Assembly: GCA_903832325.1 (NCBI GenBank)
Contig: CAILBC010000023.1
Span: forward strand, 62,001-126,000
DNA from: an uncultured Sphingomonadales bacterium
Lineage (GTDB): Bacteria; Pseudomonadota; Alphaproteobacteria; Sphingomonadales; Sphingomonadaceae
Reading direction: 5' to 3'
DNA: 64,000 nucleotides
Shown piece after piece: positions 1-7,597 of the stretch (position 1 is the first letter of the stretch; each line of letters begins with the position of its first letter). The notes under the pieces were generated by a model. It did not search any database and was not told where the DNA came from. It saw nothing but the letters and a program-made list of their open reading frames with translations. Both the position numbers and the translations under genes were made by a program.

Positions 1-314
1 ACCGCGCGATCAAGATGCGCGGCCAGGCCCCAGAAAAACCGATCGCAATGATCCAGGTAATCGGGCCATTTGGCATCGCCCAGCAAATCGGCGCGAGCCA
101 CCTTGATTTCGACAATGATCACCTGCCCGCGCGCATCGATCCCCATCAGATCGGCGCGCCGCCCATTGCGCAGCGGCATTTCCGGCAGGCACCAGATATC
201 ATTGCGCGCAAACAGCCGCGCAATCCCGCGCGCCACGGCCACAGCCTCACGCAAATGCGGATCGGCGGGCCCGGTATCGCCGGCGGCAGGGAGCGCAAGT
301 GACGAATCAACCAT
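1..314 (-). CDS. mmcB: MmcB-like DNA repair protein (partial, 3' end outside window)
   Basis: Reading from an ATG at 314 down to the left edge gives about 104 residues with no stop, so the gene runs out of the window and the ORF track missed it. The protein contains [10 protein letters not shown]-, RRADLMGID-, [12 protein letters not shown]- and [10 protein letters not shown]-like segments, typical of the MmcB-like family (PF06319), a restriction-endonuclease-fold group. In Caulobacter a member is part of the mitomycin C damage response. The E-I-K triad after the hydrophobic strand fits a PD-(D/E)XK-type nuclease core. It is divergent from the tRNA gene that follows. Recognition is from memory of the family; the C-terminus cannot be judged. 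Confidence 0.85.
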   Translation of the reverse strand, partial: MVDSSLALPAAGDTGPADPHLREAVAVARGIARLFARNDIWCLPEMPLRNGRRADLMGIDARGQVIIVEIKVARADLLGDAKWPDYLDHCDRFFWGLAAHLDRA

Positions 315-439
315 GCCCCACCATAAGAACAAATCAGAAACATGGAAACCCCGCCCGCAGCACAAAACCGCCGCCCCGCAAAGGCCGCAAAAAGGCTGGC
401 ACGAAGCCCGCTTTGCTGATAACTGCCGCCGCCTGTCCC

Positions 440-516
<77 letters not shown>

Positions 517-585
517 CATTTTCAAAACCATTTCGGCGCCGCAACGAATGGCCTGATCATCAGGCATGGGGCGGGTGCCCGCTGT

Positions 586-1515
586 TCAGCGCACCTGGCC
601 GGCCGGCCGCCATGGATCGGCATGGACCATCACGCCCAGTACGCGGTGGCGATCGCGCAGCGCATTTTCCACTGCCTGCACAATGGTGTGGCCCGCTTCT
701 ACGGTAATGTCGGCATCGATATCGACGTGCACATCGACGCTCAGCATGTCGCCCAGTTTGCGCGTGCGAAGATTGTGGCAGCCGCGCACGTCCGGCGTTG
801 CCAGGATGGTTGACCGGATCGCCTCTACTTCATCGTCATCGGCCGATTGGTCCATCAGATCATGCAGCGCTTCCCAGCCGAACGACCAGCCCATTTTCAG
901 CACCATCATCCCGACCACCAGCGCCGCCACCGGATCGAGAAGGGAATAGCCCGCAAGATTGCCGATGATACCCAGCCCGACCACCAGCGACGATGCCGCA
1001 TCAGACCGCGCATGCCAGGCATTGGCCACCAGCATGGCCGATTTGGCGCGCCGTGCGGCCGCCAGCATGTAACGGAACAGCGCCTCTTTTGCGATCAGCG
1101 CGGCAAGCGCGATGTAGAGCGCAGTCACTTCGACTTTGGGAATCGCCTCGTGGTGCTCGATCCGGATGACCGCAGTCCACTCCATGCCGATGCCCACCCC
1201 GGCCAGCAGCAGGCCAAGCGCCAATGAGGCCGCGTTTTCAAAGCGGTGGTGGCCATAGGGGTGGCGATCGTCGGGTTCGGCCCGCGAATGGGCCGAAACG
1301 AACAGCACCAGAAAATCGGCCACCAGGTCGGAGAGCGAATGAATCCCGTCGGCCACCAGAGCTGCCGAGCCCGACAGCGATCCCACGGCGATCTGCAGCG
1401 CCGACAGGGCTGAATTGACCGCCACGCTGACCCAGGTGCTGCGCGATGCGGCGTGGGCGATCGCGGCATCGCCATCATCATCGCCAGGGGCGCGGGCAAG
1501 ATCGGCATTGGGCAT
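586..1515 (-). CDS. Cation diffusion facilitator (CDF) family efflux transporter
   Basis: The protein (309 aa from the ATG at 1515) is an inner-membrane divalent-metal/H+ antiporter of the CDF family, FieF/MamB branch. The second membrane helix holds the DGIHSLSD motif and a later helix has HARSD; together these form the intramembrane metal site in family members. HPYGHHRFE follows the third helix. About six hydrophobic segments precede a C-terminal cytoplasmic domain with VDVHVDIDADI, the usual ferredoxin-like fold. The ORF can be extended to 1575, but the first 20 codons look like leader sequence and GGGGT lies before 1515. Substrate (Zn, Fe or Co) cannot be told. It is divergent to the small exported gene at 1632. 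Confidence 0.9.
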   Translation of the reverse strand: MPNADLARAPGDDDGDAAIAHAASRSTWVSVAVNSALSALQIAVGSLSGSAALVADGIHSLSDLVADFLVLFVSAHSRAEPDDRHPYGHHRFENAASLALGLLLAGVGIGMEWTAVIRIEHHEAIPKVEVTALYIALAALIAKEALFRYMLAAARRAKSAMLVANAWHARSDAASSLVVGLGIIGNLAGYSLLDPVAALVVGMMVLKMGWSFGWEALHDLMDQSADDDEVEAIRSTILATPDVRGCHNLRTRKLGDMLSVDVHVDIDADITVEAGHTIVQAVENALRDRHRVLGVMVHADPWRPAGQVR

Positions 1516-1631
1516 GATCGGACCCCTGTATTGCAATGCTGAACCTGCGACGACAACCGGTTCAGCCTGGGCCAAGCGGCGGGTGATAGCCTGATCCGCA
1601 GATGGTGTGACGCAATCGACGGGAGGTTGTT

Positions 1632-1988
1632 ATGCAAAACGTTGCAGGTATGGCAATCGTGATGGCTGTCGCGGTGGCCGGTTTCGCGCCGGGCGGCACT
1701 GCACAGGCGCAGGAATGGCGGGAGGCACGCGCGGCCGAAGCGGTGTGTTCCGGTCAGCGCGCCGGATTGCTGGAACAGCGGCTGGGCCATGAAGTGGACG
1801 AAGGCGATATCGACCCGGGCACCGCGGCGCGCATTCATGCCGCGATAGACCGGCTGGAAGATCGCCAGCGCCACGAATGCGACGAAGGTGATTGGCGTGC
1901 GATCGGCCGCATTGGCGAACGGTACGGCCGCATCGAAAACTGGATCGACGCAGAGGCCGGTCGTTTGCGCTGGCAGGCAGGCTGGTAA
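1632..1988 (+). CDS. Small exported hypothetical protein
   Basis: The 118-residue protein has a clear Sec signal (residues 1-26, hydrophobic core VAGMAIVMAVAVAGF, Ala-x-Ala before QEW). A strong ribosome site GGGAGG stands before the ATG. The mature part is helical and charged, with paired stretches around EVDEGDIDPG and ECDEGDW, an AARIHAAIDRLEDRQ helix and two cysteines. I do not recognise a named domain. It is probably a soluble periplasmic protein. It is divergent from the CDF transporter with a gap of about 115 bp, so the two share a control region, but no operator is obvious. Confidence 0.75.
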   Translation: MQNVAGMAIVMAVAVAGFAPGGTAQAQEWREARAAEAVCSGQRAGLLEQRLGHEVDEGDIDPGTAARIHAAIDRLEDRQRHECDEGDWRAIGRIGERYGRIENWIDAEAGRLRWQAGW

Positions 1989-2009
1989 CCGCCGGATCGG
2001 TCTGCCCGC

Positions 2010-2669
2010 CTATCCCGCAAAGGCCCGGTCGATGGCGGCCTCGCATGTGCGCAGCGCTGCGACAACGCGGGGATCGAATTTGCCAAGCAGTTGCGGCGAG
2101 GCACCGTCGCAGATTTCCGTCATCGCCGCGGCGTGGTCCATGCCTGCCTTGTAGGGGCGCGCTTCACGCAGCGCGCTGTAAACATCGCAGACAGCGACAA
2201 TGCGGCTTTCCAGGCCGATTTCTTCGCCGACAAGGCCTTTGGGATAGCCCGATCCGTCCCAGTTTTCGTGATGTTCCAACGCGATCAGCGCGGCAAAGCG
2301 GGCGAACATATTTGGCCCGATCGACGCCAGGTGAACAAACCCGAGGCGCGGATGCTGCTGCATCGTTGCCATTTCATCCGGAGTGAGCGCGGCGCACTTG
2401 TCCATCAATTGCGCCGGGACATAAAGTTTACCCACATCGTGCAGCGCCGCTGCCCTGCCCAGCCTGCGGCACTCCGCCGGCGACAGGCCCAGCGCCGCGC
2501 CAAGGATCGCGCTCAGCCGCCCGACGCTGCGCATGTGCCGCCCCAGTTGCAGCCGGTGCGGCAAGTCCTTCAATTGGACCGCGGGTTTTATATCACGCGA
2601 AAACAGGGGCACGGACAATGACCACGACAGCGCCGGGAAACCGGTTGCAGCAAAGCCGGCCTTCGACAT
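2010..2669 (-). CDS. HD-GYP domain protein (putative c-di-GMP phosphodiesterase)
   Basis: The 219-residue protein is almost only an HD-GYP domain. It shows the HDVGK dyad, a downstream His in QQHPRLG, the HHE-WDGSGYP stretch that names the family, and CDVYSAL. These residues form the metal centre and substrate loop of HD-GYP enzymes that hydrolyse cyclic di-GMP to GMP or pGpG. No receiver, PAS or membrane segment is visible, and the 40-residue N-terminus has no family hit I recognise. The start at 2669 lacks a good ribosome site, so a later start is possible. Two PilZ genes lie upstream on the same strand, making a c-di-GMP neighbourhood. Confidence 0.88.
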   Translation of the reverse strand: MSKAGFAATGFPALSWSLSVPLFSRDIKPAVQLKDLPHRLQLGRHMRSVGRLSAILGAALGLSPAECRRLGRAAALHDVGKLYVPAQLMDKCAALTPDEMATMQQHPRLGFVHLASIGPNMFARFAALIALEHHENWDGSGYPKGLVGEEIGLESRIVAVCDVYSALREARPYKAGMDHAAAMTEICDGASPQLLGKFDPRVVAALRTCEAAIDRAFAG

Positions 2670-2841
2670 CGGACAGGTGAAGACAAAATTCAGCGGAAGT
2701 ATTCAGAAGTCCTGCACAGAAAACATATTGAATCCGACCCGATTCTGTCACCTTAGCAATTATACGGCATCGGCTGTTTCAAAGCGGGATATCGCCCCGC
2801 CCCGGCATGGGCGCATTGGCACGCTCATACGCAGCGCGGGG

Positions 2842-3255
2842 TCAAATCCGGCGCAGCTTGTCTTCGTCCGGGCGCCAGGTGGTAACGCGGTGGCGGCTTT
2901 TCACTTCGAACGTGGCGCCGGTATCGGCCAGGTCTTTCAGCCGCTGGATCGCGGCAAACAGCGCGGCCAGATTGATCGGGCTGTCCAGTTCCACGCCAAA
3001 GCCCATGCCTTCGGTCCAGCGCACGTGCGCCTGCACCATCTGCCCGTCGGGCAGGCGGATTGTGACCAGTTCCCCCGCAATCGGCGGCAAAGTGCCGCGC
3101 GAATTGGCGCCAAGCCCTCTGCCTGAGACATTGCGGATCAGGATGTCGTGCGGGGAAAGCCGGTCCGATCGCATTTCGGCGCGGATCAGGCGGCGCTCGC
3201 GCGCTTCACGCACGATGTCCGGATTCTTGTCTGAAGCTGTCATCGGAAAGGTCAT
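2842..3255 (-). CDS. PilZ domain protein (c-di-GMP receptor candidate)
   Basis: The 137-residue cytoplasmic protein carries both parts of the PilZ c-di-GMP signature: a basic ERRLIRAEMR stretch (RxxxR type) near residue 20 and NVSGRGLG about 20 residues later, matching the (D/N)xSxxG motif. A beta-rich region with the tryptophan and MGFGVEL follows, typical of the barrel. A GGGGG ribosome site precedes the ATG at 3255. It is separated by 33 bp from the upstream PilZ gene and is likely cotranscribed with it. Its output partner is unknown. Confidence 0.88.
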   Translation of the reverse strand: MTFPMTASDKNPDIVREARERRLIRAEMRSDRLSPHDILIRNVSGRGLGANSRGTLPPIAGELVTIRLPDGQMVQAHVRWTEGMGFGVELDSPINLAALFAAIQRLKDLADTGATFEVKSRHRVTTWRPDEDKLRRI

Positions 3256-3288
3256 CGCACCCCCGTTGCTGTCACCATCACGCCTGCA

Positions 3289-3615
3289 TCACGCCACGGC
3301 ATCTGGATCGAGCACCCGCGCCATGGAAATCGGCTTTTCAAAGGCGATCCCCGCCTGCCCGTCATTGGCCCAGACGACAGCGCCAAAGGCATCCTGACCG
3401 CCCACGCGCACCACCACTTCGCGCCCGACCCATGGCGGACTGTCGACCGTGATCCGCACGCCCATGATCGACACGTCCTGCATGATCGCCGTGACATGGC
3501 GCGTCGTCGTGATCATCTGCACCGGATGCGCCGAACGAAACCGCGGATGCTGGCGCCGCTGTTGTGCCGCCCCGACCTTCATTCTGGCGTTCTTGCCGAA
3601 GATATCTGTTTTCAT
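3289..3615 (-). CDS. PilZ domain protein (second copy)
   Basis: The protein has about 108 residues from the ATG at 3615 (an upstream ATG at 3645 is in frame). It contains RRQHPRFR followed by DVSIMGVRI, the RxxxR and (D/N)xSxxG PilZ motifs, then the barrel strands ending in GIAFEKPI. It differs clearly from its downstream neighbour, so the pair looks like an old duplication or two independent receptors. With the HD-GYP gene at 2010 it forms a three-gene minus-strand c-di-GMP group. No other domain is present, so it may act as a free-standing adaptor. Confidence 0.87.
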   Translation of the reverse strand: MKTDIFGKNARMKVGAAQQRRQHPRFRSAHPVQMITTTRHVTAIMQDVSIMGVRITVDSPPWVGREVVVRVGGQDAFGAVVWANDGQAGIAFEKPISMARVLDPDAVA

Positions 3616-3924
3616 CGCCCCCAACCCGTTCGTCTCACCCGGCAACCGCTGCAGCGGGGCGGCAGGTTCAGCGCGCCGGCCGATCCAGACGCGTTAACCG
3701 TTGGCCCGCGCGCGATCCGCCGGAACAAGTGCAGAATAGTTCACGCGCCCTTAAACAATCCGGGATTTTGTACTAAGTAGAGTTGCATAATACCAACATG
3801 CAGTGAGCTTGACTTGACGCATGTTGGTATAAGCCCGCGCGGCGCTTGAGCATCACGATGTGCGATGAGTTCCACTCATCGCACATCCGTATAAGTGGCC
3901 GAACGAATGGCGTTTTCCGGCCCG
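3616..3924. other. Intergenic region with repeat copy A, no gene
   Basis: This 309-bp stretch lies between the second PilZ gene and the unknown gene at 3925. It holds the upstream control region of the PilZ pair and one complete copy of the dispersed two-hairpin repeat. The short ORFs in the track here (for example 3564-3776) have no coding character and stop before the repeat. Confidence 0.7.
3790..3890 (+). repeat. Dispersed two-hairpin repeat, copy A
   Basis: Hairpin 1 has perfect 12-base arms ATACCAACATGC and GCATGTTGGTAT (3790 onward). A GC-rich near-palindrome AGCCCGCGCGGCGCT follows. Hairpin 2 has perfect 12-base arms TGTGCGATGAGT and ACTCATCGCACA around TCC (3859-3885), and the unit ends in ATCCGT. 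This is the best preserved copy of five. Unlike the others it does not follow a recognisable gene, although TAA directly precedes TACCAAC at the same spacing. Confidence 0.9.
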
Positions 3925-4386
3925 TCAGGCGGCCAGGGCAGCGGGCTGGATTTCGCGCGCCCAGCGATCTTCGGCTTCGGCCAGGCAGCTGCTGAATCCG
4001 ACGCGGCGCTCCGCCCAATTCAGGCACCACTGCGCCGCCTGCAGCGCATCGTGCAGGGCCTGCTGGCGGCGACGATAGCGGAAGCCAAGCACCGGCAGGC
4101 GCGCTGCAAAATGCGCCGCATGGTCTGCCTGGTGGCGGATCGAGGCGATTTCGGCGCGAACGTTTGCGATATAGTCTTCGAGCGAAATCGTGTGTTCGAC
4201 ATAATCATCGAACCAGATTTCGAGATGCATTGCCGTCAGTTCGAGCGTGGCATCATCCCGGCCAGCCACAGATGCGCCGGCACCGGGTCGCCTGGCAAAA
4301 AACCGGAACGGCGAAGCAATCCGTGCAACACGCGCGGCAAAACCCTGCGCAATGGCACGAAGCCGGAAATTCTCATGGTCAGACAT
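3925..4386 (-). CDS. Hypothetical protein
   Basis: This is a 153-residue protein of unknown function, mostly alpha-helical, with a central acidic helix (EIWFDDYVEHTISLEDY) and Arg-rich C-terminal half containing FRYRRRQQAL. No signal peptide or membrane segment is seen. Its ATG overlaps the end of the upstream gene (stop at 4379-4381), so the two are translationally coupled and probably work together. I do not recognise the family. Confidence 0.6.
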   Translation of the reverse strand: MSDHENFRLRAIAQGFAARVARIASPFRFFARRPGAGASVAGRDDATLELTAMHLEIWFDDYVEHTISLEDYIANVRAEIASIRHQADHAAHFAARLPVLGFRYRRRQQALHDALQAAQWCLNWAERRVGFSSCLAEAEDRWAREIQPAALAA

Positions 4387-4825
4387 CGATCAGTCCCTTG
4401 GTCCTGCCGCCGAAGCAGCTACGTTTGAAACAGGTGCGCCGGGGCCAGTGGCGTGGCGTGGCGCGGCACAGCGCGGGCGGCGACAGCCAGAGCGTGCGCC
4501 GGCTGGCGAGGTGCCGCAGGCCATCGGCCAGGCGCGCCTCATCGCGCAGCAGCATCGCCCGTTCGATGGTGTGGAGCGCGGCTGAAACCCGTTCGGCAAT
4601 GGCAATATGGCGGACCGGGGCAATATGGCGGACCGGGGCAATATGGCGGACCGGGGCAATATGGCGGACCGGGGCATTGTCTGCGCGCAACCGGGCCACC
4701 GCCCTGACAATCGTTCCGCGCATCCCCGGGACCGCTTTCGGCGCTTCAGCCAGCCGGTCGATCACCCGATGGATCAAGCAATATCCGTCATCAATTCCAG
4801 TCATCACCGAACCCACATTAACCAT
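4379..4825 (-). CDS. Hypothetical protein with APVRHI tandem repeats
   Basis: This unknown protein has about 148 residues from the ATG at 4825 (an ATG at 4804 and a TTG at 4852 are alternatives). Its middle has four perfect copies of the hexapeptide APVRHI encoded by an 18-bp DNA repeat. The flanks are helical and rich in Arg, with two Cys near the C-terminus. The repeat keeps the frame in every copy number, so allele length could vary without loss of the protein. A copy of the TAGTACTACGCAAA motif lies 47 bp upstream, linking its control to that of the Flp pilin gene. Confidence 0.55.
   Translation of the reverse strand: MVNVGSVMTGIDDGYCLIHRVIDRLAEAPKAVPGMRGTIVRAVARLRADNAPVRHIAPVRHIAPVRHIAPVRHIAIAERVSAALHTIERAMLLRDEARLADGLRHLASRRTLWLSPPALCRATPRHWPRRTCFKRSCFGGRTKGLIDV
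4603..4674 (-). repeat. 18-bp minisatellite, four perfect units
   Basis: The unit CAATATGGCGGACCGGGG occurs four times without a mismatch at 4603-4620, 4621-4638, 4639-4656 and 4657-4674. It lies inside the gene at 4379-4825 and encodes APVRHI on the minus strand. Perfect identity of the units points to recent expansion. Confidence 0.97.
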
Positions 4826-4871
4826 TGCGAGTGGCGGAATACCGAAGCGCAAGTTAAGCCCAGAGGAATAT

Positions 4872-4885
4872 TTTGCGTAGTACTA
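4872..4885 (-). promoter_or_regulatory. Direct-repeat motif TAGTACTACGCAAA, copy 1
   Basis: On the minus strand this 14-mer sits directly after the Flp pilin stop and 47 bp upstream of the ATG at 4825. The identical 14-mer occurs at 5199-5212, upstream of the Flp pilin gene. Position and identity suggest a shared regulator site or promoter element; the binding protein is unknown, but the nearby LuxR-type regulator is a candidate. Confidence 0.5.
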
Positions 4886-5131
4886 TTACGGATTAAATTG
4901 GTTGTTTGGCAAATCGCCGGCAACATAGTTCATCGTGTCGACCAGCGTGTTTTCCAGGCCGTTCAGTGCCGGAATCATTGCGATGGCGACCATGCATGCC
5001 AGCAATCCGTATTCCACCAGGGTAACGGCCTGCCGATCACGGAAAACCCGGCCACACAACGAGAAAAGCCTGGCCGCAGCAGGCCCGACCTTGGCCCGCA
5101 GCAGACTGCCGTCTTTTTCGCAACTGGTCAT
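4886..5131 (-). CDS. flp: Flp/Fap family type IVb pilin
   Basis: The 81-residue protein has the Flp pilin layout: a short basic leader (residues 1-36), then AVTLVEYGLLACMVAIAMIPAL, the hydrophobic N-terminal helix with the conserved Glu-Tyr pair of Flp prepilins. Prepilin peptidase would cut before this helix, and the mature protein would polymerise into a Tad-type adhesive pilus. The tail ends in NNQFNP. The Tad secretion machine is not in the window, but TadE/TadF/TadG-like genes lie at 22.6-25.5 kb and a prepilin peptidase at 45 kb. Leader residues around DRQ-AVTL are slightly unusual (Gly is more common before the cut). Confidence 0.85.
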   Translation of the reverse strand: MTSCEKDGSLLRAKVGPAAARLFSLCGRVFRDRQAVTLVEYGLLACMVAIAMIPALNGLENTLVDTMNYVAGDLPNNQFNP

Positions 5132-5198
5132 GGCTTATCCTGCTCTCTTGTCCGCAGGCCAAGCAATGCATTACAAAGCGTTAAGTCCGCCAGAAATG

Positions 5199-5212
5199 TT
5201 TGCGTAGTACTA
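5199..5212 (-). promoter_or_regulatory. Direct-repeat motif TAGTACTACGCAAA, copy 2
   Basis: This second exact copy of the 14-mer, on the minus strand, lies 68 bp upstream of the Flp pilin ATG. It is preceded by GGATT and followed by ATTTC, resembling the flanks of copy 1. It is probably an operator or extended promoter element. Confidence 0.5.
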
Positions 5213-5275
5213 ATCCTAACTGACCAGATCTTTTTTGAACGTGGTCGAGCCATTATGACGATGCCGCAACCGCTT

Positions 5276-5301
5276 CGGGCCCACTCATCAGAGCGGGCCC
5301 G
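5276..5301. terminator. Inverted repeat, possible terminator after the LuxR-type gene
   Basis: CGGGCCC and GGGCCCG form a perfect 7-bp stem around a 12-base loop, 64 bp past the stop of the regulator gene at 5365. No T-run follows on the minus strand, so a simple intrinsic terminator is not certain. Confidence 0.35.
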
Positions 5302-5364
5302 GTCGTTTATTTCCAGGGGTTATGCCGGTATTTTGTGCGGCAGCAGATCAACAACCGGCGAAAG

Positions 5365-5979
5365 TCAGCACAGCCTGCCCAGTTCGGTCGCTTCGAACTT
5401 CAGGCGCGCGGCATCGACCGAATTGATGCTGCCCAGCTTGCTCAGCATCCGCAGGCGATGGATTTCGACGGTGCGCACACTGATGCCCATCACGCGGGCC
5501 ATATCCTTGTTGCTGGCGCCTTCGGCCAGCAGATCGAGCACTTCGCGTTCGCGCGCGGTCAACTGGTCGATTTTTTTGCGCGCATCTGCGGCGCGGCATT
5601 GCCGGGCGCGGCGCACATCGACTTCGGGTGCGGAGCGGGCGATCGCATCGTTCAGCGGCGCAACCTGCTGCGGCACGGGCAGATAATCGAGCGCGCCGGC
5701 CTTCATCGCGCGCACGATCGCCACCGAATCCAGTTCGTCCGCCATGGCAATCACCGGCAGCCACTGGCCCGAGCGGGTGATCGCCTCGATCACCCCGGCT
5801 GCGTCGGTGGCTGGCGAGCCATCATGCGTAAGCACCAGACCATCGCGCGGCGAATGGGCCACCAGCTCTTCGGCGCTCGAATACGTTTCGGCATGATGCC
5901 CGGCGGCCAATGCCAGCCGCGCGAGATGGGCGCGCCGGGTCCAGTCGGCATCAACGATGTGGAGTACGCTGCGTGACAT
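5365..5979 (-). CDS. LuxR/FixJ-type transcription regulator with degenerate receiver
   Basis: This 204-residue cytoplasmic regulator has an N-terminal receiver-like domain (1-120) and a C-terminal LuxR helix-turn-helix (LTAREREVLDLLAEGASNKD, then ISVRTVEIHRLRMLSKL). The output domain is a textbook FixJ/NarL fold. In the receiver the acidic pair is kept (VDAD), but where FixJ has T-D the sequence reads T-H-D at 51-53. The conserved Thr/Ser is Ala (IAMAD), and the Lys-Pro is replaced by PVP. The protein is therefore probably a pseudo-receiver controlled by something other than phosphorylation. It adjoins the Flp pilin gene and may control it; that link is inference. Confidence 0.88.
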   Translation of the reverse strand: MSRSVLHIVDADWTRRAHLARLALAAGHHAETYSSAEELVAHSPRDGLVLTHDGSPATDAAGVIEAITRSGQWLPVIAMADELDSVAIVRAMKAGALDYLPVPQQVAPLNDAIARSAPEVDVRRARQCRAADARKKIDQLTAREREVLDLLAEGASNKDMARVMGISVRTVEIHRLRMLSKLGSINSVDAARLKFEATELGRLC

Positions 5980-6604
5980 GTCCGCTTACCTCCCACCAGT
6001 GGGCGCGGGCACCCAGCCCAGCACGCCACGCGCTTCAAGAGCTTGACCGCAGGATTGGCAGGTTCCGCGAAAGGCACTGCCGGTCCAGACAACGCCAGGC
6101 TTTGGCGCGTGGCTGTCAGTTACCCTGCAGAAAAACCTGTTTACCAACCCAAGACCAGGCATTTATTCACACTCCGATCCGAATGCGCTGCCTTGACTTG
6201 GCGAATTGATCCAAGTAAAAAAAACGGCCATTTTAAGACTTTTTTAACATTCGGTGCGACCCGAAGGGCCTTGTTTGACCCAGCAACATTAGCCTTAAGC
6301 ATCTGTTTGCCGAGATTTGGAATTGCACAGCCGCTACGTATTGTCGCGCATGATCGCAGCCGCGATGGCAGCGTGCACAGGGATGGCCCCTGCGATTGAT
6401 GTCAAAGTGGCGATATCTTGTGCAAGCAGGGCGCGGTCGCCTGCACAGCGGTAGCCTGCACAGCGGTAGCCTGCACAGGGGCCATGCAGTGGCAGGCGTC
6501 GGCATACGGATGCGCGATCAGTGGAACGCATCGCCCAGCATGACGCTCAAGCGCCGCGCGGGCTTATGCCAACTGCAGCGAGTCAAGCTCACTGCACGAT
6601 GGTA
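5980..6604. other. Intergenic region, no gene, several repeats
   Basis: This 625-bp stretch carries the upstream region of the LuxR-type gene and an AT-rich part (6120-6260) with poly-A. It also has a perfect 6-bp inverted repeat ACTTGG/CCAAGT at 6196-6216, the 15-bp tandem repeat at 6439 and repeat copy B. The ORFs listed here are low-complexity shadows of the repeats and none looks real. Confidence 0.7.
6439..6480 (+). repeat. 15-bp intergenic tandem repeat, ~2.8 units
   Basis: The unit GCCTGCACAGCGGTA is present twice in full and once in part (6439-6453, 6454-6468, 6469-6480). It lies just before repeat copy B. It is not within a credible gene. Confidence 0.9.
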
Positions 6605-6607
6605 TCA
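6503..6607 (-). repeat. Dispersed two-hairpin repeat, copy B
   Basis: Read on the minus strand it begins TGATACCATCGTGCAG, where TGA is the stop codon of the response-regulator gene at 6605. The CTGCAGTTGGCATAAGCCC arm follows, then the GC core and the second hairpin around GTTCC, ending in CATCCGTATG. Both hairpins carry mismatches compared with copy A. Confidence 0.85.
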
Positions 6608-7501
6608 CGGCATTCGTTTGCGCGTTTCGATCAGAAAATTGGTCATCGCGGCAAATGCGGGCTCTTCAAGGGCCAGCAGATCGCGGCGCCGGTCCTTGGG
6701 ATCTTTCCACCGCCGCACCAGGCCCATTTCGACCAATTGGCGTACATGCCGCAACGCGGTGCTGAACGGCAGGCGCGTGGCCGCGCAGGCGCTGGACACC
6801 GGCACCACTTCACCTTCCAGCTGGGCACAGGCGAGATCGAGCATGATATCCCAGCACGGATCAGCAAACAGGTTGGGATCGAAAAACGCTGCGCGCCGGT
6901 CACGGCTGCGCTTTACCACCTTGACCAGTTCCAGCAGATCCTGCGCGGTCACTTCCCGATCGGCCGCGCTCACCGGGGCCGCCGGGGGCGTTTCGGGATC
7001 GGGAGATGGCAGGATTGCATCGAGCGCCCGGCGCATGGCCAACTGGGTCCATTGCCCGGCCGCGCGGCGCAGCGCGGCGGCCAGTTCGCCGGTGGAAACC
7101 GGCTTGGTCAGGAAATCCTGTGCATGGTTGCGCATGGCCTGCACCGCGGCATCCATCGTGGCGTGCCCGGTCGATACGATGGTCACGATCGGCCGCGCCG
7201 ATTCAAACCGCAGAGCCACTTCATCGAGCAGCGACAGGCCATCCATGGCAGGCATGTGCAGATCGGTAACCACGATGCCGATCGCCGGATCATCGGCAAG
7301 CAGGCGCAGCGCGGTCAGTGCATCGCTGGCCTGGACACTGGTGTACCCCAGCGCGGCAGCAACTTCGGCATAGGCCTCAAGCGTCAGTGGATCGTCATCG
7401 ACCAGCAACACCTTGCAGCGGGACAGCGCGCCACCGGTGGGTCCGCTCAACCCTTGAGCAGAGGAAACCTTTGCGGCTTGCGCCACGGCCTGGCCCATTG
7501 A
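6605..7501 (-). CDS. Response regulator with winged-helix (MarR-like) output
   Basis: This 298-residue protein has an intact receiver near the N-terminus (VLLVDDDP, phosphoacceptor Asp in VVTDLHMPAMDG, STG and the Lys of LTKP). After an Ala/Pro linker comes a C-terminal winged helix with RLPFSTALRHVRQLVEMGLV and a wing D-PKDRRR like MarR proteins. Start 7501 is preferred over 7594 or 7627 because AGGGGGTAGG precedes it. A receiver joined to a MarR-type output is uncommon. It is divergent from the H-NOX operon, so it is a likely partner of the hybrid kinase at 8627. Its stop codon is the first base triplet of repeat copy B. Confidence 0.85.
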   Translation of the reverse strand, partial: SMGQAVAQAAKVSSAQGLSGPTGGALSRCKVLLVDDDPLTLEAYAEVAAALGYTSVQASDALTALRLLADDPAIGIVVTDLHMPAMDGLSLLDEVALRFESARPIVTIVSTGHATMDAAVQAMRNHAQDFLTKPVSTGELAAALRRAAGQWTQLAMRRALDAILPSPDPETPPAAPVSAADREVTAQDLLELVKVVKRSRDRRAAFFDPNLFADPCWDIMLDLACAQLEGEVVPVSSACAATRLPFSTALRHVRQLVEMGLVRRWKDPKDRRRDLLALEEPAFAAMTNFLIETRKRMP

Positions 7502-7597
7502 ACCTACCCCCTGCCCGATTGTGCTGCAACTACTGCTGTTTTCGATCGCCCCTGTTTGCGCCCCTACGGTTCGTACAAAAGACCGTCTTGCCATAAC

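Noticed and set aside
3790-3890. Repeat copy A as an insertion sequence or transposon end
   Set aside because: No transposase or flanking target duplication is seen; it is a short non-coding repeat of the same family as the other four.
4603-4674. Possible CRISPR array
   Set aside because: Units are directly joined 18-mers without spacers and are in frame within a gene; this is a minisatellite.
6396-7501. Plus-strand ORFs of about 325 residues over the response regulator
   Set aside because: The minus frame has complete receiver motifs; these are shadows.
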